From Neorhizobium alkalisoli (GTDB lineage Bacteria > Pseudomonadota > Alphaproteobacteria > Rhizobiales > Rhizobiaceae): a DNA stretch of 64,000 bases. Below the pieces are notes generated by a model. That model was given only the letters and a program-made list of their open reading frames with translations. It did not search any database and had not been told where the DNA came from. Shown piece by piece: positions 18,185-26,738 of this stretch; position 1 is the first letter of the stretch; each line of letters begins with the position of its first letter. A program made the translations under genes and the position numbers. The DNA lies in the NCBI RefSeq assembly GCF_002968635.1, contig NZ_PVBN01000001.1:744001-808000 (forward strand). The letters run 5' to 3'.

Positions 18185-19091
18185 CAGGAAAAAAGCCGTC
18201 CGGCAGCCGGGTCTTCTGTCGAACCTCGCTTCGGCGGCGGGGCGCGCGGCCCTGCGCCATCCAAAACCCCTGTTCGGCTTTGTGACCGTCGGCGTCATCT
18301 TCAGCTTCGTTGCCGCCAATGCCCTCTGGTATCAGCCGGGCGGCCATCCCGCACCCTTCCTCGCCACCCGTGATGCCGATGACCCGAACGCGATCGCCGG
18401 CTACCGGCCGATAAAACGCACGGCGCCTGCCGATACCACGACTTTCCGCATCGAACGCGCAACCCCTGCGGCACCCTCCGCACCGCCTGTTGCAGCACCC
18501 GTTTCCGATCCGGCCGCGGCACCGGTCTCCGCGCCGGTTCCGGTCGCGCCGCCGGCTCCGCGTCCGCAGCTCGCAGCACCCCTTCCGGCCGCCCCCGTGA
18601 CGCCGAAACCTGCCCCGGTCGAAACCGCTAGGGCGCCGGCTCCCGCTTCCATCAAGCCGGCCCAGCCGGCGCCGTCACCGGCGTCGAAGGCCGCCCTGCC
18701 GCGCCGGCCGGTGCAGAATGCCGGCGTCCGGAGCGAGGACCCGGTGGCGGCGGCAATCCGCGCCGCCGAGCGCATTCCGGCCATGACGCCGCCCGCCGAA
18801 ATCCCCAATGCCCGCCGTGCCGCCGCGGCTATCCCTGCTGCCGCCCGACCGCCAGCCGCAGTTCCCGCCGCTGTCCGGCCGTCCGCCGCGACGTCACCTT
18901 CGACCGACCTCGTGCTGCAGATCCAGCGGGGGCTCTCCAACATCGCCTATGCGGATGTAGAGGTCGACGGCGTTGCCGGCGAACAGACCAAGGCCGCCAT
19001 CCGTCGTTTCGAAAAGCACTATCGCTTGCCGGAAACCGGCGAACCCAACGCCATGGTCCTGAAGAAGCTGAAATCGATCGGCGCCCTGTAG
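18156..19091 (+). CDS. Peptidoglycan-binding-domain membrane protein
   Basis: A 311-residue protein. A basic cytoplasmic N-terminus is followed by one membrane helix (PLFGFVTVGVIFSFVAANAL near residue 40), a long Pro/Ala-rich linker (about 95-250), and a C-terminal PG_binding_1 domain (DLVLQIQRGLSNIAYADVEV then DGVAGEQTKAAIRRFEKHYR). The linker would span the periplasm. It overlaps the end of the sensor kinase gene by 29 bases and is probably cotranscribed, which suggests an envelope-linked role for that kinase. Confidence 0.85.
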   Translation: MTARKRKSPDRKKAVRQPGLLSNLASAAGRAALRHPKPLFGFVTVGVIFSFVAANALWYQPGGHPAPFLATRDADDPNAIAGYRPIKRTAPADTTTFRIERATPAAPSAPPVAAPVSDPAAAPVSAPVPVAPPAPRPQLAAPLPAAPVTPKPAPVETARAPAPASIKPAQPAPSPASKAALPRRPVQNAGVRSEDPVAAAIRAAERIPAMTPPAEIPNARRAAAAIPAAARPPAAVPAAVRPSAATSPSTDLVLQIQRGLSNIAYADVEVDGVAGEQTKAAIRRFEKHYRLPETGEPNAMVLKKLKSIGAL

Positions 19092-19137
19092 CGGCGGCGC
19101 GATGCGTCGAGCTGCGCGGCTAATATGCCGGAAGCGG

Positions 19138-21204
19138 TCACGACCTGTCTCCGGCGGCCGTCAGCTTCAGGATCTCCTGAGCCAGTTGATCCTGGGTATA
19201 GGGCTTGCCCAACCTCGCGACATCCAGATCCAGGCCCGGTGGAAGTTCGGCATAGCCCGATGCAATCACGATCGGCAGCCCGGGAGCGATCTCACGGGCG
19301 GCTTTGGCCAGCTCGGCGCCGGTCATGCCCGGCATCGAATAGTCGGTGATCATCAGGTCAAAGCGGCCGTCGTCGGCGAGACATGCAAGTGCCTCCTGCC
19401 CGGAATGCGCTTCGAAAACTTCGTGTCCAAGGTCGCTCAGCATGTCAGCCGAGCTCATGGCGATCAGGACATCGTCATCGACCAGCAATATCCGTTTCGG
19501 TCCCACGGCATTCGCTGCGTCGTCCGGCGCCGTCTGGCTTTGCTCCTGTTCGGGAACGGACGATGTCGAGATCGGTATCCAAAGTTCCGCCGTGGTGCCC
19601 TTGCCGGGCGCGCTCGCCAGTTTGAGGTCACCCTTCAACTGCAGAGCCAGGCCATGGATCATCGACAGTCCAAGCCCTGTTCCCTTGCCCAGTTCCTTGG
19701 TGGAAAAGAACGGTTCGATTGCCTTCTGAAGGGTTTCCTCGTCCATCCCGTGTCCCTGGTCGGCAACGGAAAGAACGACGTAGCGTCCGGCGGCGAGCGC
19801 ATCGGTCGCTGAAATCTGCTCTGTTTCCCTCAGGTCTATGCGGATCGCACCGCCGTCCGGCATCGCGTCCCTTGCGTTGACGGCGAGGTTGAGGAGCGCC
19901 AGCTCGACTTGGTTGGCATCCGCCGATACGGGAGGAAGCTGATCGGGGACAACGACTTCCACCGAGACCGTGGAGCCGACGGAGCGCGTCAGCAGGTCCT
20001 TCATCCCCATCACCAGGCCAGCCAGATCGACCGGCCCTATATGAAGGTCCTGACGGCGTGCGAATGCGAGCAATCTCTGGGTCAGCGAGGCGCCGCGCTT
20101 TGCGCCCTGCAAGGCGCCGTCGATCAACCGGATCGCCTTGATGTCGTCTCCGACATGCTTGCGCAGGAGTTCGAGGTTACCCAGGACAGCCATCAAGAGG
20201 TTGTTGAAGTCGTGTGCCACGCCGCCGGTGAGCTGACCAATGGCCTCCATCTTCTGCGCCTGGCGAAGCTGCTCTTCAGCCCGCTCGCGCTGGCTCACCT
20301 CCGCCATCACCAGTGCATGCGCCTCTTCCAGCTCGCGGGTGCGCTCGGCAACCCTTTCCTCGAGAACCTCGTTGAGCTGGCGCTGCTGTTCCTCGGCCTT
20401 CAATCGCTCCGTGATATCGGCCGACACGCCGACCAGCTTGATCGCTCTGCCCGCCCGGTCCTTGTGAAGCTGTGCCCGAATTTCTGCCCCATGAATGGAG
20501 CCGTCTTTCCAGACGGTTCTGTATTCGACGGCGTGATCCGATCCGGTCGCAATCGAAGCCCTCAACGCAGCTTGCACGCGTTCGAGATCTTCCGGATGAG
20601 TGGCGGCCAGCAGGTCTTCGTAGGTGAAGGGATCTTCGGGGCTGCGGCCGAAAATCCGTCTGCAGGTGGTAGAGGTCGTCAGCTCGTTGGTCGCAAGGTC
20701 CAGCTCCCAGGCGCCCAATCGCCCCGCGTCCAGGGCCGTCTGGAGGCGCCGCTCGCCTTCGTCCAGGGCTTCGATACGCAGCCGGGCTTCATATTGCCGG
20801 CGCCGCCCGCGCATCGCGGAGCGAGCCACGCTGATGAAAGTCGTTGCGTGAAAGGGGCGTTCCACGAAGCTGACATTGCCCAACACCTCCAGCAGGCGGG
20901 CTGCCGAGGGATTGCGCTCGGGGCCGCCGCCCCGGGCGGTCAGGATGATGAACGGCAGATCCGACCAGCTCGGCTGATCCTCGATCCATGACGCGAGCGA
21001 ACGCAGATCGGCTGAGCGCACGGCCTCCTCGGTCATGACGGCAAAGGCGACGTTGTCGTCCAGACTGGCGACGAAGGTCGGAAGATCCGACGCCGCCTTC
21101 GACGTTATTCCGGCTTCCTGCAGAAGCGAAGCTGCAATCTGCGCATCCCGTCCGAGCGGCGCGTGGATCAGGCCGATGGCCTCTCGGTTAGGAATGGTAG
21201 CCAT
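19138..21204 (-). CDS. Hybrid PAS histidine kinase with receiver domain
   Basis: A 688-residue soluble kinase. Domains in order: N-terminal receiver-like domain (about 8-125) that lacks an obvious phospho-Asp, a PAS/PAC domain (about 155-280, ending VGVSADITERLKAEEQ), a coiled coil, an HisKA domain with GGVAHDFNNLLMAVLGNLEL, a HATPase domain (VNARDAMPDGG, GKGTGLGLSMIHGLAL), and a C-terminal receiver with the phospho-Asp in DLMITDYSMPGMTG. It overlaps the stop of the kaiC gene by 17 bases and is surely cotranscribed with it, suggesting that the KaiC protein and this kinase act together. Confidence 0.9.
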   Translation of the reverse strand: MATIPNREAIGLIHAPLGRDAQIAASLLQEAGITSKAASDLPTFVASLDDNVAFAVMTEEAVRSADLRSLASWIEDQPSWSDLPFIILTARGGGPERNPSAARLLEVLGNVSFVERPFHATTFISVARSAMRGRRRQYEARLRIEALDEGERRLQTALDAGRLGAWELDLATNELTTSTTCRRIFGRSPEDPFTYEDLLAATHPEDLERVQAALRASIATGSDHAVEYRTVWKDGSIHGAEIRAQLHKDRAGRAIKLVGVSADITERLKAEEQQRQLNEVLEERVAERTRELEEAHALVMAEVSQRERAEEQLRQAQKMEAIGQLTGGVAHDFNNLLMAVLGNLELLRKHVGDDIKAIRLIDGALQGAKRGASLTQRLLAFARRQDLHIGPVDLAGLVMGMKDLLTRSVGSTVSVEVVVPDQLPPVSADANQVELALLNLAVNARDAMPDGGAIRIDLRETEQISATDALAAGRYVVLSVADQGHGMDEETLQKAIEPFFSTKELGKGTGLGLSMIHGLALQLKGDLKLASAPGKGTTAELWIPISTSSVPEQEQSQTAPDDAANAVGPKRILLVDDDVLIAMSSADMLSDLGHEVFEAHSGQEALACLADDGRFDLMITDYSMPGMTGAELAKAAREIAPGLPIVIASGYAELPPGLDLDVARLGKPYTQDQLAQEILKLTAAGDRS

Positions 21205-22696
21205 CCTCATCTGAGTTTTGCAACAAAGGCTGGCTCTTGCCCACGAATGTCGGCACGCCGCGGAGGACACCCTGAAAGTCCGAAATCGGCTCGCCCAAGG
21301 TCAGCCCCGCCTCACTGATCCGGTACTCACGAATAGTGTCTTCGTGTCTGCCGGTCCGCTTCTTGACCACGGAAACGGCACGGCGAATTTTGCCGTGAGC
21401 TTCGAAATAACGAAGCAGGATCACGGTATCGGCCAGATAGGTGACATCCACGGGTGACTTCATATCGCCGACCAGACCATGCTGCGCAACGGTGAGAAAG
21501 GTATTGGCGCCTTGCCGGTTAAGATACTGAAGCAATTCATGCATGTGAAGGATGAGCGCCTTTTCTTCCGGCATCGACGCCTGATAGCCATTGACGCTGT
21601 CGATGACCACGGTCTTTGCCTCGAAGCTGGCGACCCGATCCCTGACGCGCTGGGCGAATTCCCCCGGTGACAGTTCGGCCGCATCCAGCTGCTCGATGTG
21701 GATCAAGCCGTCGTCCCGCATCCGTTGAAGGTCGATCCCCATCGGTTTGAGCCGTGAAAACAGCAGGCCCAGTTCTTCGTCAAAGATGAAAACGGCCGCC
21801 TTCTCTCCGCGTTTGACCGCTGCATTGACGAACTGCAGCGCGAAGAGGCTCTTGCCCGTTCCCGCCGGACCGATCAGAAGTGTGCTCGATCCGCGCTCGA
21901 TTCCGCCGCCGAGAAGACCGTCGAATTCCTGCAGGCCGCTTGAAAGTGTCACCCGCTCGAAGCCTGTTTTATGCTCGATCGCGCGCAGGCGGGGAAATGC
22001 CATCACGCCGCCGGTCCTGATCACGAAGTCATGGTAACCGCCGCGGAACGACTGCCCGCGATACTTTATGACCCGGAGCCGCCGGCGCTCCGACCCGTAG
22101 TCCGGGGCAAGCTGCTCGAGGTGGATCACGCCATGGACAACGCTGTGCACGGTCTTGTCCATGTTGTCAGCAGTCATGTCGTCAAGAAGCAGCACCGTTG
22201 CATCCGAGCGGGAAAAGAAATGCTTCAGCGCCAGGATCTGTCGGCGGTAACGAAGAGAACTCTGAGCAAGCAACCGGATTTCGGACAGGCTGTCGATAAC
22301 AACTCGGGCCGGTTTTACGCGCTCGAAGGCTTCAAATATGAGCTTGGTCGTCTCGCCGAGTTCAAGGTCGGACGAGTAGAGAAGGCTCTGCTGCTGATCG
22401 GCGTCGAGCAGGCTTTCGGGCGGCACCAGTTCGAAAATCTCGACCCGCTCGTCAATTTCCATCCCGTGGGACACGGCGGCGTCCCGCAACTCTTCGTCAG
22501 TCTCCGAGAGGCTTATATAAAGGCAGCGCTCCCCCAGGCTCGCGCCTTCGATGAGGAACTGCAACGCGATCGTCGTTTTGCCTGTTCCCGGAGACCCTTC
22601 GAGCAGGAACACATGTCGCCTTGACAGTCCGCCGGACAGTATATCATCCAGACCCTGGACACCGGTCTTCGCTTTTTTACTCAAAACTTCGTTCAT
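21188..22696 (-). CDS. kaiC: KaiC-like double RecA-fold ATPase
   Basis: A 502-residue protein with two KaiC domains. Walker A motifs are GSPGTGKTT (34-42) and GPAGTGKS (276-283). The equivalents of the cyanobacterial catalytic Glu pairs are SLSETDEEL and FIFDEELGLL. In the phosphosite region Ser-Thr of Synechococcus KaiC appears as Thr-Tyr (about 419-420, in VDVTYLADTV). The linked VVKKRTGRHEDTIREY stretch is conserved. ATG 22696 has GGAGG upstream. There is no kaiA or kaiB in the window. Such bacterial KaiC proteins are linked to daily timing or stress adaptation in some species; here the role is inferred only. Confidence 0.9.
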   Translation of the reverse strand: MNEVLSKKAKTGVQGLDDILSGGLSRRHVFLLEGSPGTGKTTIALQFLIEGASLGERCLYISLSETDEELRDAAVSHGMEIDERVEIFELVPPESLLDADQQQSLLYSSDLELGETTKLIFEAFERVKPARVVIDSLSEIRLLAQSSLRYRRQILALKHFFSRSDATVLLLDDMTADNMDKTVHSVVHGVIHLEQLAPDYGSERRRLRVIKYRGQSFRGGYHDFVIRTGGVMAFPRLRAIEHKTGFERVTLSSGLQEFDGLLGGGIERGSSTLLIGPAGTGKSLFALQFVNAAVKRGEKAAVFIFDEELGLLFSRLKPMGIDLQRMRDDGLIHIEQLDAAELSPGEFAQRVRDRVASFEAKTVVIDSVNGYQASMPEEKALILHMHELLQYLNRQGANTFLTVAQHGLVGDMKSPVDVTYLADTVILLRYFEAHGKIRRAVSVVKKRTGRHEDTIREYRISEAGLTLGEPISDFQGVLRGVPTFVGKSQPLLQNSDEDGYHS

Positions 22697-22912
22697 CTTG
22701 CCTCCTGGATCAGGCAAAAAACTAGGGCGTATGTCTTTGGCGGCAAGCTGAGTTTCTGTCTCTCGCAAAAATGACATGGCTTTTTTCGGCTCACGCATCC
22801 GCTTCTTCGGGCAGCCAGCAGCCAGACCGTCCTGAAATTCAGACATAGTGTGGGAACCCGTGGGTGTTCAACAAGTTCACGAAAAGAACTGAGGGTCAGG
22901 AGCGCTTTGCCT

Positions 22913-23422
22913 ATGGAGCCGCACGAAAGAACCTTTCCCATCTCTGCCGGTATCCTGTTTGGTCTCGGCCTCGGAGGTTTTTTCGATGGCATAGTCCTGC
23001 ATCAGGTGCTCCAGTGGCATCATATGCTCAGTTCCTGGTATCCGGTCTCCAGCATGGAAAACCTGGAGCTGAACACGTTCTGGGACGGCATATTCCATAG
23101 CAGCACCTATCTCTTCGTCGTGTCCGGGCTGTTCATCCTTTGGCGTCACGCCCACCGCCGCCACCTCTATTGGTCAGGCAAGCTCCTTGTCGGCACCATG
23201 CTGATCGGCTTTGGGGTCTTCAACTGCGTCGAGGGGCTGATCGATCACCAGCTCCTCGGCATCCACCATGTCAATGAAACCGTAGCCGAAACCTCCCGCA
23301 TCTATTGGGATGTCGGATTTCTGATATGGGGTGCGGCCATGATCGTCTCGGGCTGGCTGCTCGTCCGTTCCGGAAAGAAGGAAGAGCGGGCGCAACAGAC
23401 GGTGGCCCGATGGAAAAGCTAG
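22913..23422 (+). CDS. DUF2243 membrane protein
   Basis: A 169-residue protein with four predicted helices. It is rich in His near membrane boundaries (DGIVLHQVLQWHHMLS, GIFHSSTYLF, EGLIDHQLLGIHHVNE), the DUF2243 hallmark, which could bind metal or haem. Function unknown. AGGAG lies about 11 bases before ATG 22913. It is divergent from the kaiC-kinase operon with 216 bases between them, which must hold both promoters. Confidence 0.85.
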   Translation: MEPHERTFPISAGILFGLGLGGFFDGIVLHQVLQWHHMLSSWYPVSSMENLELNTFWDGIFHSSTYLFVVSGLFILWRHAHRRHLYWSGKLLVGTMLIGFGVFNCVEGLIDHQLLGIHHVNETVAETSRIYWDVGFLIWGAAMIVSGWLLVRSGKKEERAQQTVARWKS

Positions 23423-23482
23423 CCGCTGCCGGTCATGGGGAGCCGGACCTTTGCCACTTGCAGCCTCGCCATCAACCAGACT

Positions 23483-23731
23483 TCAGGCGAATGCCGGGAG
23501 AAGGCCCTGCAAGGCGTCGTGCGAGGTGATCGTCGCGACGACAAGACCGGTTTCGTCGGCGATGGCTATGGCCTGGAGGGTCAGTTCTTCACCGCTCCTC
23601 AGGCAGTCCGCGGCAATATCGCGGATGCCGAGAAAGGTCTCGACAATGGCTTTCTCGACGGAGGGAAAATCGATGCCTTCGAGATCGTGAATGAAACCCT
23701 TCTGCTCATCCACGTGAAGAAAAAATTTCAT
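23483..23731 (-). CDS. DUF6894 small protein
   Basis: An 82-residue soluble protein starting MKFFLHVDEQKGFIHDLEG, which fits the rhizobial DUF6894 family (often near stress or light-responsive regulators). A longer frame to 23830 lacks a ribosome-binding site; ATG 23731 has AGGAAGGGA upstream. Function unknown. Confidence 0.75.
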   Translation of the reverse strand: MKFFLHVDEQKGFIHDLEGIDFPSVEKAIVETFLGIRDIAADCLRSGEELTLQAIAIADETGLVVATITSHDALQGLLPAFA

Positions 23732-23831
23732 ATCGCTGTTCCCTTCCTGATCGGCGCCAAATATCGCCGAACGGACGCGGATTAGCCCGATTGGCCTAGG
23801 CAAATTGGAAGAGTCACCCTGACAGTGCAAT

Positions 23832-24229
23832 TCAGCCTAAAGAGGTAGGCAGGCAGCCGAAAGAAGATGTTTTGTGGGCGAAAATCAGCAGTTTAGCCGC
23901 CGGTTCCGCCAGTTCCCTCGCCTGCATGCCGCGATTGGCGAGAATGGAGGTGAGATTAATTTTCTCCGTCCGACCTTACTTGCGAGGCATTCATGAATTT
24001 TCTTTCATTGATATCGGGCGTTGGGAATGTCCTTCTAGATATTAGCATAAACTGCCTTGCGGGTCGCCAGTCTGGCATGGCCTTTCGATTCTCCAGGCCG
24101 GCGATGATCTGCCTCCGCTTCTTCCTCGCAATAGCTGTGGAAAATCGTCATACCGCGACGATACCGGTCTCGGATGCCCGTTTCCCCTGGTGCTGACGGT
24201 TTGGTCAGGTATTGGCCGCACTGATTTCG
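23832..24229. other. Intergenic stretch without a convincing gene
   Basis: About 400 bases. A 67-codon open frame (23993-24196) has no ribosome-binding site, no recognisable motif and unusual composition. I do not call it. Confidence 0.5.
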
Positions 24230-25096
24230 TCAGCGCACCGTCACCGCCTCAAGCAGCAGCCGCTTGAGCTCATCGACGGGCGGCGCGAGCCGGCTTTCGG
24301 CCGTGTGCAGCGCAAGCTCGATCTCGCCGAGCGCCGGCAGGCCGGCTTTGCCGGGGTCGAGGGCAACAAGATGAGCGGGTTTTCCTTCCATGATGCGCGG
24401 CGTCACCCCGAGGCCTGCGGTCACCGCCGCCCAGAGCCCGGTGAGGCTCGGGCTGGCAAAGGCGGGCCGCCAGGCGATGCCGTCGCGATCCAGCGCGTCG
24501 ACGGCTGCTTTCCGGAATGCGCAGGGCGGGTCGAAGGCCACCACCGGCAGCGCTTCATCTGCGTCGCGGCGAAAATTCTCCGCGCCGATCCAGGCGACCT
24601 CGCGGCGCGCGACGATTTCCGAACGGGGAGTGCCGAGTGCGCCCCAGGTCAGGGCGACATCGAGTTCGCCCTTCTCGATCGACTGCACCATGCTCGATCC
24701 CCGGTCGACGCGCGCTTCCACCCGCACGCGCGGATGGTTCTTCGAAAAGCGGCCGAGCAGGGCGGGCAGCCAGGTTTCGGCAAAATCCTGCGGCACGCCG
24801 ATCCTCACCCAGCCTTCGAGTTTGGCGGTGCTGCGGACGGCGGCCCGCGCCTCGTCGTTGAGTTCGAGGATCCGTCGCGCATATCCGAGCAGGATTTCGC
24901 CCGCCTCGGTGAGCACGAGCCCGCGCCCCTGCTTTTGCAAGAGTGTCTCGCCGACCTGCTCTTCCAGCTTCTTCAATTGCAGGCTGATTGCCGAAGGAGA
25001 CCGGCCGAGCCGGTCGGCAGCCTTTGCGAAACTTCCGAGTTCCATGCCGAGCGTGAAACTCCGAAGCAGGTCGATATCGAGGTTGAGTGGCAGCAT
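24230..25096 (-). CDS. LysR-family transcriptional regulator
   Basis: A 288-residue LysR regulator. The N-terminal winged helix (DIDLLRSFTLGMELGSFAKA, then RLGRSPSAISLQLKKLEEQV) is followed by a PBP2-type effector domain (VRIGVPQDFAETWLPALLG). It resembles the LrhA/rhizobial branch that senses small acids. ATG 25096 is chosen over TTG 25114. It is divergent from the tautomerase gene, its likely target, with about 100 bases between the starts. Confidence 0.9.
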   Translation of the reverse strand: MLPLNLDIDLLRSFTLGMELGSFAKAADRLGRSPSAISLQLKKLEEQVGETLLQKQGRGLVLTEAGEILLGYARRILELNDEARAAVRSTAKLEGWVRIGVPQDFAETWLPALLGRFSKNHPRVRVEARVDRGSSMVQSIEKGELDVALTWGALGTPRSEIVARREVAWIGAENFRRDADEALPVVAFDPPCAFRKAAVDALDRDGIAWRPAFASPSLTGLWAAVTAGLGVTPRIMEGKPAHLVALDPGKAGLPALGEIELALHTAESRLAPPVDELKRLLLEAVTVR

Positions 25097-25200
25097 AATC
25101 GTTGAGCTTTGCAAAACTATCAGTTTAAAACTTCGCGATTTTAAAAATTATTGTGAAGGCCGATGATGTCTTCGTCAACCAAATTCGAAAGGAAAAACCG

Positions 25201-25593
25201 ATGCCCTTCGTTCATGTCATCATCGCCGGCACGCGCCTGGACCCGGAAGCCAAGCGCCGCATCCAGCAGGAAACCACGACCTTCATGAACACGATCATGC
25301 GCAAGCGGCGGGAAGTGACCGCCGTCCTCTTGGAGGAGGTCGGCCTCGACGGCTGGACGGTCGGCGGCGAGCCGCTGTCCGTTGCAGCTCACGTGGAGGC
25401 CAATGTGACGCTCGGCACCAATACGCCTGACGAAAAGGAGCGCTTCATCAAGGCGATGGATACGCTGCTCAAGGAAAATCTCGGCGACCTGTCGGTGGCG
25501 ACCTATGTCATCGTCCGGGAGGTGCAGGCGGAGGCCTGGGGGTACGACGGGGTGACGCAGGAGTATCGCCGCGTCGCAGCGCTCCCGGCGTGA
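25201..25593 (+). CDS. Tautomerase-family protein
   Basis: A 130-residue protein with MPFVHVIIAGTRLDPEAKRR at the N-terminus. Removal of Met exposes Pro-1, the catalytic base of 4-oxalocrotonate tautomerase-type enzymes. It is about twice the length of canonical 4-OT subunits, so it may be a fused or elongated member. The substrate is unknown. GAAAGGA lies upstream. Divergent from lysR, which may regulate it. Confidence 0.85.
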   Translation: MPFVHVIIAGTRLDPEAKRRIQQETTTFMNTIMRKRREVTAVLLEEVGLDGWTVGGEPLSVAAHVEANVTLGTNTPDEKERFIKAMDTLLKENLGDLSVATYVIVREVQAEAWGYDGVTQEYRRVAALPA

Positions 25594-25604
25594 GAAACCG
25601 AACT

Positions 25605-25642
25605 CGGCCGGACCCTCTCGCTTTCGAGAGGCGGTCCGGCCG
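25605..25642. terminator. Long hairpin between convergent genes
   Basis: A perfect stem, CGGCCGGACC with GGTCCGGCCG, is extended by CTCTCG/CGAGAG around a 4-base loop (25605-25642). It lies between the tautomerase gene and the convergent small membrane gene and could stop both. There is no clear T-run on either side. Confidence 0.6.
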
Positions 25643-25651
25643 CAGGCCGGA

Positions 25652-25819
25652 TTAGAACACGGCGAGATATTTCAGAAGCGAGATGATGCCGATGAGGATG
25701 ACGATGATCCGGGCGATCTGCTTTGCGCGTCCGTCGATCGGCAGGCGCGCGATGAGATAGAGAACCAGAATGATCACCAGGAAAGTGATCAGGATGCTGA
25801 TCAGAACGGAAGTACCCAA
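25652..25819 (-). CDS. Small Thivi_2564-like membrane protein
   Basis: A 55-residue protein with two hydrophobic helices separated by LPIDGRAKQIARI. This pattern (helix, Pro-Asp/Met-Asp loop, Lys, second helix ending in LLKYLAVF) matches short Thivi_2564-type membrane proteins. The best start is TTG 25819, with AGGAG eight bases upstream; TTG 25843 would add eight polar residues. Function unknown. Confidence 0.65.
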   Translation of the reverse strand: MGTSVLISILITFLVIILVLYLIARLPIDGRAKQIARIIVILIGIISLLKYLAVF

Positions 25820-25934
25820 GCCCCAACTCCTTTTTGAAGACAATGCCTTATGGCACGGGGCTTAAACTACCGTGCGGCGCACGAAAGGAAAGAGGGACGC
25901 AGCACTCGAGGTCGGGGAGGCGCCGCCAGCCCCC

Positions 25935-26270
25935 TCAGGTCAGCTCGGCACCCAGCTCGAGAGCCCAGTGGGTGAGGCGGTCCTTCAGCGCCCGGTCCTT
26001 CAGATAGCCCGTCAGCTCCTCATCGATCTCCTCCAGCCGCCTGAGCTCGAAGTTCTCGGCGGATTGAGCGTTCCAGGCTGCCTGCAGGCTTTTGCTCACG
26101 TGGCTGCCGTGTTGCAGCGTGAACCAGATGCGGTTCCTGATCTTGTCGAGATCGGCCGCCCGGCCGACCCATTGCTGGCCGGTGGACGCGCAGCGGATCG
26201 CATATATGCCGGTGGGAGCCTTTCTTTCCTTGTAGGCGGCGATCGCCGCTTTCCTGTCGATGATGGTCAT
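25935..26270 (-). CDS. GIY-YIG nuclease-family-like protein
   Basis: A 111-residue protein with GIYAIRCASTGQQWVGRAAD near residue 21. This resembles the GIY-YIG fold signature, with WVG in place of YIG. The next helix (RNRIWFTLQHGSHVSKSLQA) matches rhizobial proteins annotated in this family. Nuclease activity is unproven. ATG 26270 has GAGGA upstream. Confidence 0.7.
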   Translation of the reverse strand: MTIIDRKAAIAAYKERKAPTGIYAIRCASTGQQWVGRAADLDKIRNRIWFTLQHGSHVSKSLQAAWNAQSAENFELRRLEEIDEELTGYLKDRALKDRLTHWALELGAELT

Positions 26271-26389
26271 GTCGTTTTCCTCATTCGAGGATCGCAATAT
26301 CATCCGGATAAAATTAATGCAAGATTATACCCGGGTAAAACGAAGGCCGCGTCATTTGCGCTGACCCGCTAACCGCCGTAAGAGGGGTG

Positions 26390-26731
26390 ATGCGCCTGAA
26401 ATCCCATATCTTCGTCTCCGCCCTGATCCGCCGCGTCTTCGGGCTCGGCGGTTTTGCAGCCGTCGAAAAGAAGGGTGCGGAGGAGGCGGGCGCCGTCTTC
26501 ATCCGCCACCGTTTTCGCGACGGGCTGGAAACGCTCTATGCCCCCGCGCCGCAGAATTTCTTCGGCGAGGACGATGGGCAGCGCAAGTTCGAGGTGAGGG
26601 CGGAAAAGACGGAGCCGGATGCCGTCCGCGAGATCCTGTCTCGCGAGCTTCGCTTCGATCCCGATCTCTGGCTCGTGGAGCTGGAGACCGACGACGTCGC
26701 CGATCTTTTCGAGGTGGTGAAGCCGGTCTGA
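26390..26731 (+). CDS. DUF1491-family protein
   Basis: A 113-residue protein beginning MRLKSHIFVSALIRRVFGLG, a clear DUF1491 start. The C-terminal DPDLWLVELETDDV is also conserved. Family members are widespread in alphaproteobacteria and have no known function. GTG 26387 directly precedes ATG 26390, and the AGAGGGG ribosome-binding site fits the ATG. It ends seven bases before the convergent DUF2336 gene. Confidence 0.85.
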   Translation: MRLKSHIFVSALIRRVFGLGGFAAVEKKGAEEAGAVFIRHRFRDGLETLYAPAPQNFFGEDDGQRKFEVRAEKTEPDAVREILSRELRFDPDLWLVELETDDVADLFEVVKPV

Positions 26732-26738
26732 CGCTGGT

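Noticed and set aside
16637..18319. 560-codon open frame opposite to the sensor kinase gene
   Set aside because: No motif, low-complexity composition typical of antisense frames; the plus strand encodes HisKA and HATPase motifs.
23993..24196. 67-codon open frame
   Set aside because: No ribosome-binding site, no recognisable motif and no membrane or signal pattern that convinces.
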